Source: JAGXLP01 sp042218715 (GTDB lineage Bacteria; Bipolaricaulota; Bipolaricaulia; M55B111). From it: a stretch of DNA of 21,913 nucleotides. Below are positions 1-5,976 of this stretch, one piece after another. Location: NCBI GenBank assembly GCA_042218715.1, contig JBDGQU010000063.1, positions 1 to 21,913 of the forward strand, in the 5' to 3' direction. Every line of letters begins with the position of its first letter. The stretch's first letter is position 1. The notes under the pieces are model-generated. The model was not told the DNA's origin, searched no databases, and worked only from the letters and a program-made list of their open reading frames with translations. A program made the position numbers and the translations under genes.

Positions 1-2
1 AA

Positions 3-31
3 TGTCTAAAAACCACCTTTTTAGGTATAAT
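3..31 (+). promoter_or_regulatory. Promoter of the riboswitch-controlled secreted protein gene
   Basis: TGTCTA at 3-8 and TATAAT at 26-31 are separated by 17 nt. The -10 is perfect, while the -35 is far from TTGACA. The same arrangement, with TGTCTAAAA and TAGGTATAATATA at identical spacing, occurs on the minus strand at 2113-2144 in front of the second riboswitch-controlled gene, which is the main reason to believe it. Expected transcription start is about 38, giving a leader of about 317 nt. A 7-bp hairpin (115-121 with 127-133) lies in the leader before the aptamers. Confidence 0.7.
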
Positions 32-164
32 ATATAATAGAAGAAAATAGGAATAAATAGGTTAATGAATAAGGTCCTTGACAGCCGGGATGACAGCAAC
101 TGAAAAGTTTTTAACGGCGACTCAGGGTCGCCGAACTTACCTACTAAGCTCATGGGAGCATCTA

Positions 165-229
165 TAAATGGCAAACCGAGGGCAACCTCGGGGAGCAAAG
201 CTACGGCCTCTAAGAGTAGTAACGAGAAA
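165..229 (+). promoter_or_regulatory. Degenerate class I c-di-GMP (GEMM-I) riboswitch aptamer, first of tandem pair
   Basis: It contains the GEMM-I hallmarks GGCAAACC (170-177), a hairpin CCGAGG/CCTCGG closed by a GCAA GNRA tetraloop (176-191), and GCAAAG followed by CTACGGCC (195-208). The 3' part differs from the consensus: the segment equivalent to GCCGGGTTACCG is missing, and only AAGAGTAGTAACGAG follows before the second aptamer begins. It may be a shortened variant, a non-binding partner, or an aptamer with altered ligand preference. Function is inferred from similarity to the neighbouring canonical copy. Confidence 0.6.
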
Positions 230-301
230 GGCAAACCCCGGGTAACCGGGGGACGCAAAGCTACGGGTCCTGTAAGAGGATAGCCGGGTTACCGTGGCTC
301 T
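229..301 (+). promoter_or_regulatory. Class I c-di-GMP (GEMM-I) riboswitch aptamer, second of tandem pair
   Basis: This is a near-textbook GEMM-I element: GGCAAACC (230-237), a stem capped by a GTAA GNRA tetraloop (242-245), GGACGCAAAGCTACGGGTCC (251-270), and the 3' motif AGCCGGGTTACCG (282-294). GEMM-I aptamers bind cyclic di-GMP and commonly control motility, pili and surface-protein genes. Here the downstream gene encodes a secreted protein, which fits. Whether it switches expression on or off cannot be read directly. Confidence 0.87.
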
Positions 302-341
302 TAGTGGTGGACGAGCTGCTAGATGCTCATCTACATCACTA
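302..341 (+). promoter_or_regulatory. Probable expression-platform hairpin next to the Shine-Dalgarno
   Basis: TAGTGGTG (302-309) pairs with CATCACTA (334-341) with one G-U pair. The stem ends where the Shine-Dalgarno AGGAGG (341-346) begins. Its loop contains TAGATGCTC (320-328), the exact complement of GAGCATCTA (156-164) just upstream of both aptamers. The local hairpin and the long-range 9-bp stem enclosing both aptamers could hardly coexist, which suggests a translational switch. The pairings are visible; the mechanism is inference. Confidence 0.5.
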
Positions 342-354
342 GGAGGTGCTTTCC

Positions 355-816
355 GTGAGGAAACTTTCTATCGTAGTTTTGGTAGTAATTTTAGTAAGTG
401 CTCTGGCGGTAGCTGTTGTTGGAGACGAAGGGAATTCTAGTGCTGAAGCGGATGTTAGCTTTGGGACGGATTCAATGCTATCCCTGGAATTAACCACTGA
501 CGGTGTGGTTGACTTTGGAACTGGATTAGACCCTTCAGGGACTTATTACAAAATAAAGGCCACTACTTTAAAGGTGGAGAGTAACACGAGTTGGAAAATC
601 AACTACAGTAAAGATGACTCGGCTGCTGCCGATAAGCTGGCAGTTAGGTTTGGGAAAAACGTGAATAAGAACAACTTTGTAAACCAGGGATTGGAGACTT
701 ATACGGGAACCGACGACGAGTCGGGAATAGGAGTTAGTTACAAGCTTAGTAATTTAGAGGATCTCTCTGCAGGGGAGTATACAGTTACAGTAACTTTTAC
801 GGCCAGTTCGCCTTAG
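355..816 (+). CDS. Secreted surface-type protein under c-di-GMP riboswitch control
   Basis: This 153-residue exported protein of unknown function starts at the GTG at 355. AGGAGGTG (341-348) sits 6 nt upstream as Shine-Dalgarno, so the earlier in-frame GTG at 346 is part of the ribosome-binding site and not the start. The N-terminus is a signal peptide: RK, then a run of about 18 Val/Leu/Ile/Ala residues, then GDEG. The mature part looks all-beta, rich in Thr, Ser, Asp and Gly, with no cysteine. It contains a segment (LKVESNTSWKINY) that resembles KLVATSNINWSVQV in the other riboswitch-controlled protein (1438-1947), and both end in a short beta-type segment. A fimbrial, surface-layer or matrix component would fit c-di-GMP control, but no specific family was recognised. 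A strong terminator follows, so the gene is monocistronic. Confidence 0.85.
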   Translation: MRKLSIVVLVVILVSALAVAVVGDEGNSSAEADVSFGTDSMLSLELTTDGVVDFGTGLDPSGTYYKIKATTLKVESNTSWKINYSKDDSAAADKLAVRFGKNVNKNNFVNQGLETYTGTDDESGIGVSYKLSNLEDLSAGEYTVTVTFTASSP

Positions 817-849
817 CACTTGGCTAAAATTACGAGAGTTTTGTGGTCA

Positions 850-876
850 GGCGGGAGGAAAACCTCTCGCCTTTTT
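850..876 (+). terminator. Intrinsic terminator of the 355-816 gene
   Basis: GGCGGGAGG (850-858), loop AAAA, CCTCTCGCC (863-871) with one G-U pair, followed by TTTTT (872-876). Confidence 0.9.
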
Positions 877-881
877 ATTTT

Positions 882-944
882 TTCAGTTGTCTTGAACCCC
901 GGTAGAAAATTTGGTACCGAAGTCCCGAATTTTCCTCAACTGAA
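882..944 (+). promoter_or_regulatory. Inverted repeat in the leader of the small helical protein gene
   Basis: TTCAGTTG (882-889) and CAACTGAA (937-944) are perfect complements 47 nt apart. CGGTA/TACCG (900-904 and 915-919) and AAAATT/AATTTT can pair inside. The outer stem ends 4 nt before the Shine-Dalgarno AAGGAG (949-954). A TTGAAC (892-897) could be a -35, but the matching -10 is poor. This could be a structured leader or an operator. No known RNA family was recognised. Confidence 0.3.
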
Positions 945-959
945 TACGAAGGAGCTACC

Positions 960-1244
960 ATGAAAAATCTCGACGATAACTTCTCCTCTGATTTCAACGA
1001 TTCCGGACTTATCTCCCTTGCTTTCGCCTGTAACGAAATGGTTAACCAGCTAAGTAACGGGCTCAAATTAGAATCCCAGGGAGATCGTAAATCAGCTCTC
1101 GCGGAGCTGGATGTGGTTAGAGATCAAATCGACTCCTGGTTGGACAGGATAGACGAACTTGAGGCCGAGGAATTGGACAAAAATCAAATCGTCGGGAATT
1201 TAAAAGAGGCGAGGCAGGCGGTCGACCTGGATTTACAGGACTAA
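960..1244 (+). CDS. Small helical protein of unknown function
   Basis: A 94-residue soluble protein with a good Shine-Dalgarno (AAGGAG, 949-954, 5 nt before ATG). The composition is strongly acidic and predicted almost entirely helical, with heptad-like Leu/Ile spacing from about residue 20 onward (NEMVNQLSNGLKL..., VRDQIDSWLDRIDELEAEEL, NLKEARQAV), suggesting a helical hairpin or small coiled coil. There is no signal peptide, membrane segment or recognised motif; the single cysteine (Cys24) is not part of a motif. It lies between two secreted-protein genes with c-di-GMP-type leaders but has its own leader, so a functional link is only positional. I do not recognise a family. Confidence 0.65.
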   Translation: MKNLDDNFSSDFNDSGLISLAFACNEMVNQLSNGLKLESQGDRKSALAELDVVRDQIDSWLDRIDELEAEELDKNQIVGNLKEARQAVDLDLQD

Positions 1245-1437
1245 TTGAAGTCCAGGAGGTTTTCTTACTCTCAATTCTTTCATACAGTGATACTTACACG
1301 CAGCTGTACTTAGTATTTAACCCGGTATTTAACCCGATATCCCTCTTGCCGCTCACCTGGCAGCCGGGGTTTTGCATAGCTCCCACTACCGTGAAATTTA
1401 TTTAGATGTTTGGTTGGATACCAATTATTGAGAGCGG
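1245..1437. other. Convergent intergenic spacer with a two-copy 12-bp tandem repeat
   Basis: The spacer separates the 3' ends of the 960-1244 (+) and 1438-1947 (-) genes. TATTTAACCCGG (1314-1325) is directly followed by TATTTAACCCGA (1326-1337). A weak hairpin (TGCC/GGCA around 1348-1364) ahead of GGGGTTTTG could act as a terminator for the + strand gene, but it is not convincing. No gene was found. Confidence 0.4.
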
Positions 1438-1947
1438 TTATTCGGGGGAGATGGTGTAAACTAACTCTGCCACGTGGTTACCTGGTTTGTAATTATTGTT
1501 GTAGATAACTTTGTAGTCTACGCCGAACACGTGCCGGCCCGGTTCTCCGCTGGCTATGGTCACGGGGTGGGTTTTTACCTGTCTGAACCCTCTCAGTCCC
1601 CTTACGGATAGAGTATAACCGTCTGCGCCTCTAGCGAGTGACGCGTTGTTTGCTTCTACCTGGACTGACCAATTGATGTTACTTGTAGCGACTAGCTTAA
1701 TTGCGTTTTCTTCTATGATAGAGTGACCGTTCTTGAGATCTTCTTGAGTTGGGATGGGTATGTTGAAGTTGCTTTCGACAGTGTCGGAGGTTCCGGTTGA
1801 TTGTCTTGAGTTGATCTGGAGAGATTGTTGGGCGTTAACCGTCCAGCTAACCGTTGTCGTCGCGGAATCACTGGTGGCAAATCCGAGCGTTGCAACGGTT
1901 AATATAACCGTCGCAGAAATCAGTATGACTGTAAGTAGTTTTTTCAC
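1438..1947 (-). CDS. Secreted surface-type protein, second member of the c-di-GMP riboswitch regulon
   Basis: The 169-residue protein is taken to start at the GTG at 1947 (KKLLTVILISATVILTVATLGFA), which places a typical signal peptide at the N-terminus. The reading frame stays open up to 2076, but that upstream stretch is the riboswitch aptamer and should not be translated. The Shine-Dalgarno-like GAAGGA is only 1 nt from the GTG, so the exact start is uncertain. The mature part appears all-beta: a TVSWTVNAQQSLQI strand, a KLVATSNINWSVQV segment similar to LKVESNTSWKINY in the 355-816 protein, and a final GNHVAELVYTISPE strand. A fimbrial or extracellular-matrix role is an inference from export plus probable c-di-GMP control. 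No catalytic motif is visible. Confidence 0.82.
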   Translation of the reverse strand: MKKLLTVILISATVILTVATLGFATSDSATTTVSWTVNAQQSLQINSRQSTGTSDTVESNFNIPIPTQEDLKNGHSIIEENAIKLVATSNINWSVQVEANNASLARGADGYTLSVRGLRGFRQVKTHPVTIASGEPGRHVFGVDYKVIYNNNYKPGNHVAELVYTISPE

Positions 1948-2062
1948 GTCCTTCGGCAGTCCGGCCGCCCGCCTCGTATATTGAGGGTTGGGCCCGTAGA
2001 CTTTGTGCACCCACCTTTCGGCGGGATTACCCTTCTCGGGACCTTTTGGCACCTCCGAGAGA
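1948..2062 (-). promoter_or_regulatory. Variant class I c-di-GMP (GEMM-I) riboswitch
   Basis: Read on the minus strand, it has GGTAATCC (2031-2024) in place of GGCAAACC, and a CCGCC/GGTGG stem capped by a GAAA tetraloop (2019-2016). Next come CACAAAG (2007-2001) and CTACGGGCC (1999-1991). The 3' motif GGCCGGACTGCCG (1966-1954) matches GEMM-I AGCCGGGTTACCG with only transition-type differences, and its stem GGCGG/CTGCC is kept. The order and spacing of elements match the GEMM-I consensus. The 3' stem ends next to the presumed ribosome-binding site of the gene at 1947, suggesting translational control. The 5' part (2070-2032) can form a CTTCTC..GG/CCGAGAAG stem. Confidence 0.72.
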
Positions 2063-2112
2063 AGTTGGACTATCAAAGAGCTTTCGCGCTCATTTCCCTT
2101 AGCTTCTACTTT

Positions 2113-2144
2113 ATATTATACCTAGAAAGAAAAGTTTTAGACAT
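2113..2144 (-). promoter_or_regulatory. Promoter of the second riboswitch-controlled gene
   Basis: On the minus strand, TGTCTA (2143-2138), 17 nt, then TATAAT (2120-2115). The longer blocks ATGTCTAAAA and TAGGTATAATATA are shared with the promoter at 2-34 at the same spacing. Expected start is near 2108, giving a leader of about 160 nt that consists largely of the riboswitch. Confidence 0.7.
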
Positions 2145-2435
2145 GAAGAGCTCGTCCGTCCAGGAGACGCAGATGCTTAGGCTGGTATGACGCCGGCAAC
2201 GGAACTCTGCCGGAATATTGATCCGTTCAACTTATGGGAGCCGATCACTTAAATAATAAATGAAGACGAGGAAAATTAGTTCGCCGCTGAAATGAGTACA
2301 ATTTTTAACGGATTGATAATATACGATAGCTCCCTTATAGTAGTTGATATAATTTTACTATTAGATATTAACACCGACCGTAGTTAATAAATCGCGGTCA
2401 AATAAACCAGACATTACCTTTTTGATAACGCAAAC
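2145..2435. other. Divergent intergenic region with a + strand promoter at 2313-2341
   Basis: TTGATA (2313-2318), 17 nt, TATAGT (2336-2341) is a good sigma-70-type promoter for the gene at 2436, with expected start near 2348. The leader holds a GACCG/CGGTC hairpin (2376-2380 with 2395-2399). No Shine-Dalgarno is visible before the ATG at 2436. A CCGGCA/TGCCGG hairpin (2193-2213) lies upstream and has no T-run. No gene was seen here. Confidence 0.6.
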
Positions 2436-4928
2436 ATGGTAGATACTATCGTTCAAATTAGGATAAGTAATGCTGCGGGAAGGCCGATAGCACTGGTCTT
2501 TACTGTGCTGACTTTTCTATTTGTTATCTCCTCACCCGTGCCGGCGGATACCGGTCCTCCCTGGGCAAATTCTACCCTCGACGACCTATCGTACACCGAG
2601 CAGGAGGGATGGAAGAACCTAGATGCTGAACTCACGGTAACCTCGGATACGAATGACTTCTCCGGCGGATACGTAGAAGTAGAGTTAACAGCCGGGACGG
2701 ATTCCGACGAGTTAAAACTCGCAGACGGCGTCGACCTGACGGTTAGCGGACAGGAAGTATACATGGACGGAGACCTAATAGGAACGATCGACGATAACTA
2801 CGACGGGTCGGCCGGCCGGTTGCGAATTAACTTCACTGATCCCCCGCTCAAAAACTCGGGCTTCGAGTCCGGCGATTTGACCGGCTGGACGGTAAATACA
2901 ATTTGGAATCAGATGCAAGGTCAAACTTGGGCGGAGGGGCCCGATGCACTTGGATTTACTGCGGATTCCAGTCCCGGCTACGACGACCAAAGTTCGGGCT
3001 CCGGGACGGCAAGTATAAATTCCGGAGCAGCGTACGAAGGGAATTACGGGCTGGACCTGGAAATTTCCGGAGGAGTTGCTAGTGGATACGGAACGGCACA
3101 CGCTCCCTCGGTAACCAGCTCGACCTTTGCCGCCGAGGCTGGCGATACCCTGACAGTTCAGTGGAAAGCTTCCCGGACGAGTGACTACTATGACGTCTTT
3201 GGTTTCGTGTTTGTGGATTCGGATGGCGACGGGAGGATGGCGAATGAGTCTTACCAGGTTTTATTCCACGAAGCAGGTGAGGATAGCGGGGGATGGAAAA
3301 CGGTAAGCGCATCTCTTTCGATAGCCGGGAATAATCTTCGATTCAAATTTCTGCACGGAAGTTACGACTATACGAACAGCGGGGACGTAGGTTCCTACCT
3401 CTACATAGACGGAATTGACCTCCAGCTTGCCGGGAATACAGTTCCGACTGATTCCGTGGTGCAAACCTTGCTCGAGCACTTAATGTACAGAAATACCGAC
3501 AATAACCCCGACACCGGAAAGGACTACGAGGTTAGGTTCAAGGAAAGCGACGGCGGTACCGGATATAACTCCGCTCAAATTTCCATTACCCGGGTAAACG
3601 ACCCCCCTGCGGCTGACGCGGGCTCCGATACAACTATGAGTCTTCACGAAGTAGCAACTCTCGACGGGACCCGTTCAACCGATCCTGACGGTGATTCCCT
3701 GACTTTCACCTGGAGTATAACGGGAAACCCCTCGGAGGAGCCAAATACTGTTACAGTGCAGGAAAACATATCAAATAGTAATGGGGCGACGGCCGACTTC
3801 TTTCCTACAAGCAAAGGAACAAGCTCCCAAGGGATTTACGAGTTGAAACTTACTGTCTCGGACGGTCAAAATACCGATTCCGATACCGTTCAGGTAACCG
3901 TTACAGGGGCTCCGGATAGTATTAAAGATAACAGTCTCGCTTCGGGAAAAGTCCAGGCTTCCGGTAATACCTCCGTCGACTTCAGGGAGGAGGCGAACCT
4001 GGAGGTTGACCTACAAAATATGGACTCGTCTGTCCGGGGACTATTAGGGGGGTTTGAGTACGAATATGCGAACTTTCCTGATAGTAAAAAGTTTTCCGGA
4101 CCGGTATTGAAGTACGCGGACGTGAAGGCGATAGATTTTAAGTCCGGGAAAGCTCGAATAAGCTTATACTATACGGACCGGGAAGTATCAAAGTTTGTCG
4201 AGGATAAGCTTAGACTATACGTGCATGACGGTGGGGAATGGACCGAGGCAAAGAACGTAAGTGTAGATGCTTCTCAAAATGTCATCCGCGGGGAAGTCTC
4301 CGTTTCAAAGCTCTCGGGAAGTCCTATCACGGCGTCCGGAAGTCAGGCACCTTCCGCCGCTTTCGAGTATTTACCCTCCGAACCCAGGATAGGTGAGTCG
4401 ATAAACTTTGACGGATCGCTCTCCTCGGACCCGGATGGATCCGTTTATACCTACAAGTGGGATTGGAATGGCGACGGAACTTACGACGTCACTACTTCCT
4501 CGACTAACAGTACTCATACTTATTCAGCCACTGGTACTTATTCCGTGGGGTTACAGGTAGTTGACGCGGGAGGTAACACCGATAGTACGACCAGGGACGT
4601 TAACGTGGATAAATACGCCAGTAATAGCGTGGTTACCAACGGGCCAAATCCCGTAGGAGAGGAGGGCTGTATATTCTGGATCGAACTGCCCGGTGACACC
4701 AATGGGGGAACGCTTAAAATATATGACGTAGCCGGGAAACCCATTTACGTAGCGGATCTGAATGGTGGTCAGAACAGGTTCCCGTCTTCCGGGAGGTGGA
4801 AACCGAAGACCGATAGTGGAAATAAGCTGGGGCCAGGAATTTACTTTTACCGGTTGCGGGTTGAGGATGACGACGGTTCCACGTGGTGGTCCGAAATCCA
4901 TAAATTAGTGGTAGATAGGTCTCGATAG
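2436..4928 (+). CDS. Large secreted multidomain protein with PKD-type domains and FlgD/type IX-like C-terminal domain
   Basis: An 830-residue exported protein. A hydrophobic signal segment (residues 16-37, ending PVPA) follows a 15-residue N-terminal stretch. Residues about 40-136 and 335-390 together look like one cadherin-like domain (LTVSGQEVYMDGDLIGT ... VVQTLLEHLMYRNTD ... VNDPP). It is interrupted by a jelly-roll-like module, about 139-333, beginning NSGFESGDLTGW. Residues 392-491 form a REJ/PKD-like domain (STDPDGDSLTFTWSI, YELKLTVSDGQNT). Residues about 500-636 form an unassigned beta domain, and 638-725 a PKD domain (SSDPDGSVYTYKWDWNGDG, HTYSATGTYSVGLQVVD). Residues about 728-827 form a FlgD-Ig/type IX sorting-like domain (NGPNPV, KIYDVAGK, GIYFYRLRV). 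A surface adhesin or matrix protein is likely. No enzyme motif was seen. It precedes a PorV-like gene by 17 nt. The start lacks a Shine-Dalgarno. Confidence 0.85.
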   Translation: MVDTIVQIRISNAAGRPIALVFTVLTFLFVISSPVPADTGPPWANSTLDDLSYTEQEGWKNLDAELTVTSDTNDFSGGYVEVELTAGTDSDELKLADGVDLTVSGQEVYMDGDLIGTIDDNYDGSAGRLRINFTDPPLKNSGFESGDLTGWTVNTIWNQMQGQTWAEGPDALGFTADSSPGYDDQSSGSGTASINSGAAYEGNYGLDLEISGGVASGYGTAHAPSVTSSTFAAEAGDTLTVQWKASRTSDYYDVFGFVFVDSDGDGRMANESYQVLFHEAGEDSGGWKTVSASLSIAGNNLRFKFLHGSYDYTNSGDVGSYLYIDGIDLQLAGNTVPTDSVVQTLLEHLMYRNTDNNPDTGKDYEVRFKESDGGTGYNSAQISITRVNDPPAADAGSDTTMSLHEVATLDGTRSTDPDGDSLTFTWSITGNPSEEPNTVTVQENISNSNGATADFFPTSKGTSSQGIYELKLTVSDGQNTDSDTVQVTVTGAPDSIKDNSLASGKVQASGNTSVDFREEANLEVDLQNMDSSVRGLLGGFEYEYANFPDSKKFSGPVLKYADVKAIDFKSGKARISLYYTDREVSKFVEDKLRLYVHDGGEWTEAKNVSVDASQNVIRGEVSVSKLSGSPITASGSQAPSAAFEYLPSEPRIGESINFDGSLSSDPDGSVYTYKWDWNGDGTYDVTTSSTNSTHTYSATGTYSVGLQVVDAGGNTDSTTRDVNVDKYASNSVVTNGPNPVGEEGCIFWIELPGDTNGGTLKIYDVAGKPIYVADLNGGQNRFPSSGRWKPKTDSGNKLGPGIYFYRLRVEDDDGSTWWSEIHKLVVDRSR

Positions 4929-4945
4929 TTTATCTGGGGGAGAGA

Positions 4946-5848
4946 ATGAAAAATAGGCTGCTGGTAACTCTAACTGTCTTACTTGTAGCGACGTCAATAA
5001 CAGCTGTCAAGGTTCAATCCAATGCATTTACTTCAACTCCGTCCCTTTTCACAATAGGGAAAGGAGCAAGGCCGCTGGGATTAGGGGGTGCCTTCGTAGG
5101 CCTTGCCGACGACGGAAATGCCCTTCTCTATAACCCTGCCGGACTTACCCAGGTGGTCACGCCAAATTTGAGTTCCTTCTATAGCAACCAGTTTGGTTCC
5201 GTAAATTTTGGGTCGGTAACCCTGTCAAAAAGGAACTTCGGGATTAGTTATCTTCAGTTAAGTTCCCGTGGATTAACCGAAAGAGATATTTATGGATCAA
5301 AAATAGGCGAGTTTGACTTCGCCAGTAGAGGAATGGTTGGAGCTTACGCTAACTCTTTCGGAGCCCTGTCTTTAGGACTTCAAACAAAGGTCTTCTTCCC
5401 GGAGGCTCGGGAGAATGCTTTCGGCATTTCCCTGTCCCCCGGTATGATCTACGAGGTAGACCCTTTTCAGGTAGGAATGATCGTAAAGAATCTGGTTTCC
5501 ACTAATAGTACATCCGACCAAGCGACAAAGGGAGCCTGGTCCAGAAAAGCTATTGGGGGCATTGCTTACCAGGGGGAGAGGTTTAAGATCGACCTTGACA
5601 TTAGAGCGGGGCTAACGGAGAAAGGTATAGAGTCAAACCTTGCCAAAATTGGAGCCGAAGTGCTGTTATTTAACTGTGTTACTGCCAGAGCCGGAATCAC
5701 CAGTGGACTCAGTAGTTCAATAGGGTTCTCACTAGATATGGAGGGAGTTCGGTTAAATTACACTTTTTCGAACCACGAGGAACTGGCGGCAAGTCATAGG
5801 TTTTCGGTTGTCGTGAACTTGACTGGTTCGCCCAGGAACCCTGTGTAA
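4946..5848 (+). CDS. PorV/UPF0164-type outer-membrane beta-barrel protein
   Basis: The 300-residue protein begins at ATG 4946 with GGGGGAG as Shine-Dalgarno. After a signal peptide (about residues 1-28) comes the family signature FTIGKGARPLGLGGAFVGLADDGNALLYNPAGL (roughly 36-68), typical of the FadL-like PorV/PorQ/UPF0164 families. The rest alternates short amphipathic strands, as expected for an outer-membrane barrel (LSLGLQTKVFF, IKVDLDIRAGL-type strands), and ends VVVNLTG. In Bacteroidota, PorV is the outer-membrane component that receives type IX cargo bearing C-terminal sorting domains. The upstream gene (17 nt away, almost certainly co-transcribed) ends in a domain of that general type, so the pair may be cargo and shuttle. 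The family assignment is fairly secure. The type IX-like role is inference. Confidence 0.82.
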   Translation: MKNRLLVTLTVLLVATSITAVKVQSNAFTSTPSLFTIGKGARPLGLGGAFVGLADDGNALLYNPAGLTQVVTPNLSSFYSNQFGSVNFGSVTLSKRNFGISYLQLSSRGLTERDIYGSKIGEFDFASRGMVGAYANSFGALSLGLQTKVFFPEARENAFGISLSPGMIYEVDPFQVGMIVKNLVSTNSTSDQATKGAWSRKAIGGIAYQGERFKIDLDIRAGLTEKGIESNLAKIGAEVLLFNCVTARAGITSGLSSSIGFSLDMEGVRLNYTFSNHEELAASHRFSVVVNLTGSPRNPV

Positions 5849-5877
5849 ACCGGTAAACAGATGATCACTGGTTTTTT
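5849..5877 (+). terminator. Probable intrinsic terminator of the 2436-5848 operon
   Basis: ACCGGT (5849-5854) pairs with ACTGGT (5867-5872) with G-U pairs across a 12-nt loop, followed by TTTTTT (5872-5877). The stem is short, but the T-run is good. Further GC-rich pairings (CCGG/CCGG and AACCC/GGGGTT) lie in 5890-5946 before the Hsp20 promoter. Confidence 0.55.
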
Positions 5878-5944
5878 GAAGGATTAACACAGCCGGGTTA
5901 TCCCCGGGGGTGTCGTGATTGGAGCCTGGGAACCCTTGTTGGGG

Positions 5945-5973
5945 TTGAAAGAAAAATTGGCGATTTTTATAAT
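5945..5973 (+). promoter_or_regulatory. Sigma-70-type promoter of the Hsp20 gene
   Basis: TTGAAA (5945-5950), 17 nt, TATAAT (5968-5973). Expected start is near 5980, inside the downstream inverted repeat at 5977-6003. Confidence 0.9.
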
Positions 5974-5976
5974 AAA

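Noticed and set aside
1314..1337. Two-copy 12-bp tandem repeat as a CRISPR or regulatory array
   Set aside because: Only two adjacent copies without spacers; recorded as a minor repeat.
1948..2076. N-terminal coding extension of the minus-strand secreted protein gene
   Set aside because: The stretch carries ordered GEMM-I riboswitch elements and would bury the signal peptide behind 43 residues.
5890..5946. AGCCGGGTTATCC resembling the 3' motif of a GEMM-I riboswitch
   Set aside because: No GGCAAACC or GCAAAG elements precede it at the required distance; it is more likely part of 3' or spacer hairpins.
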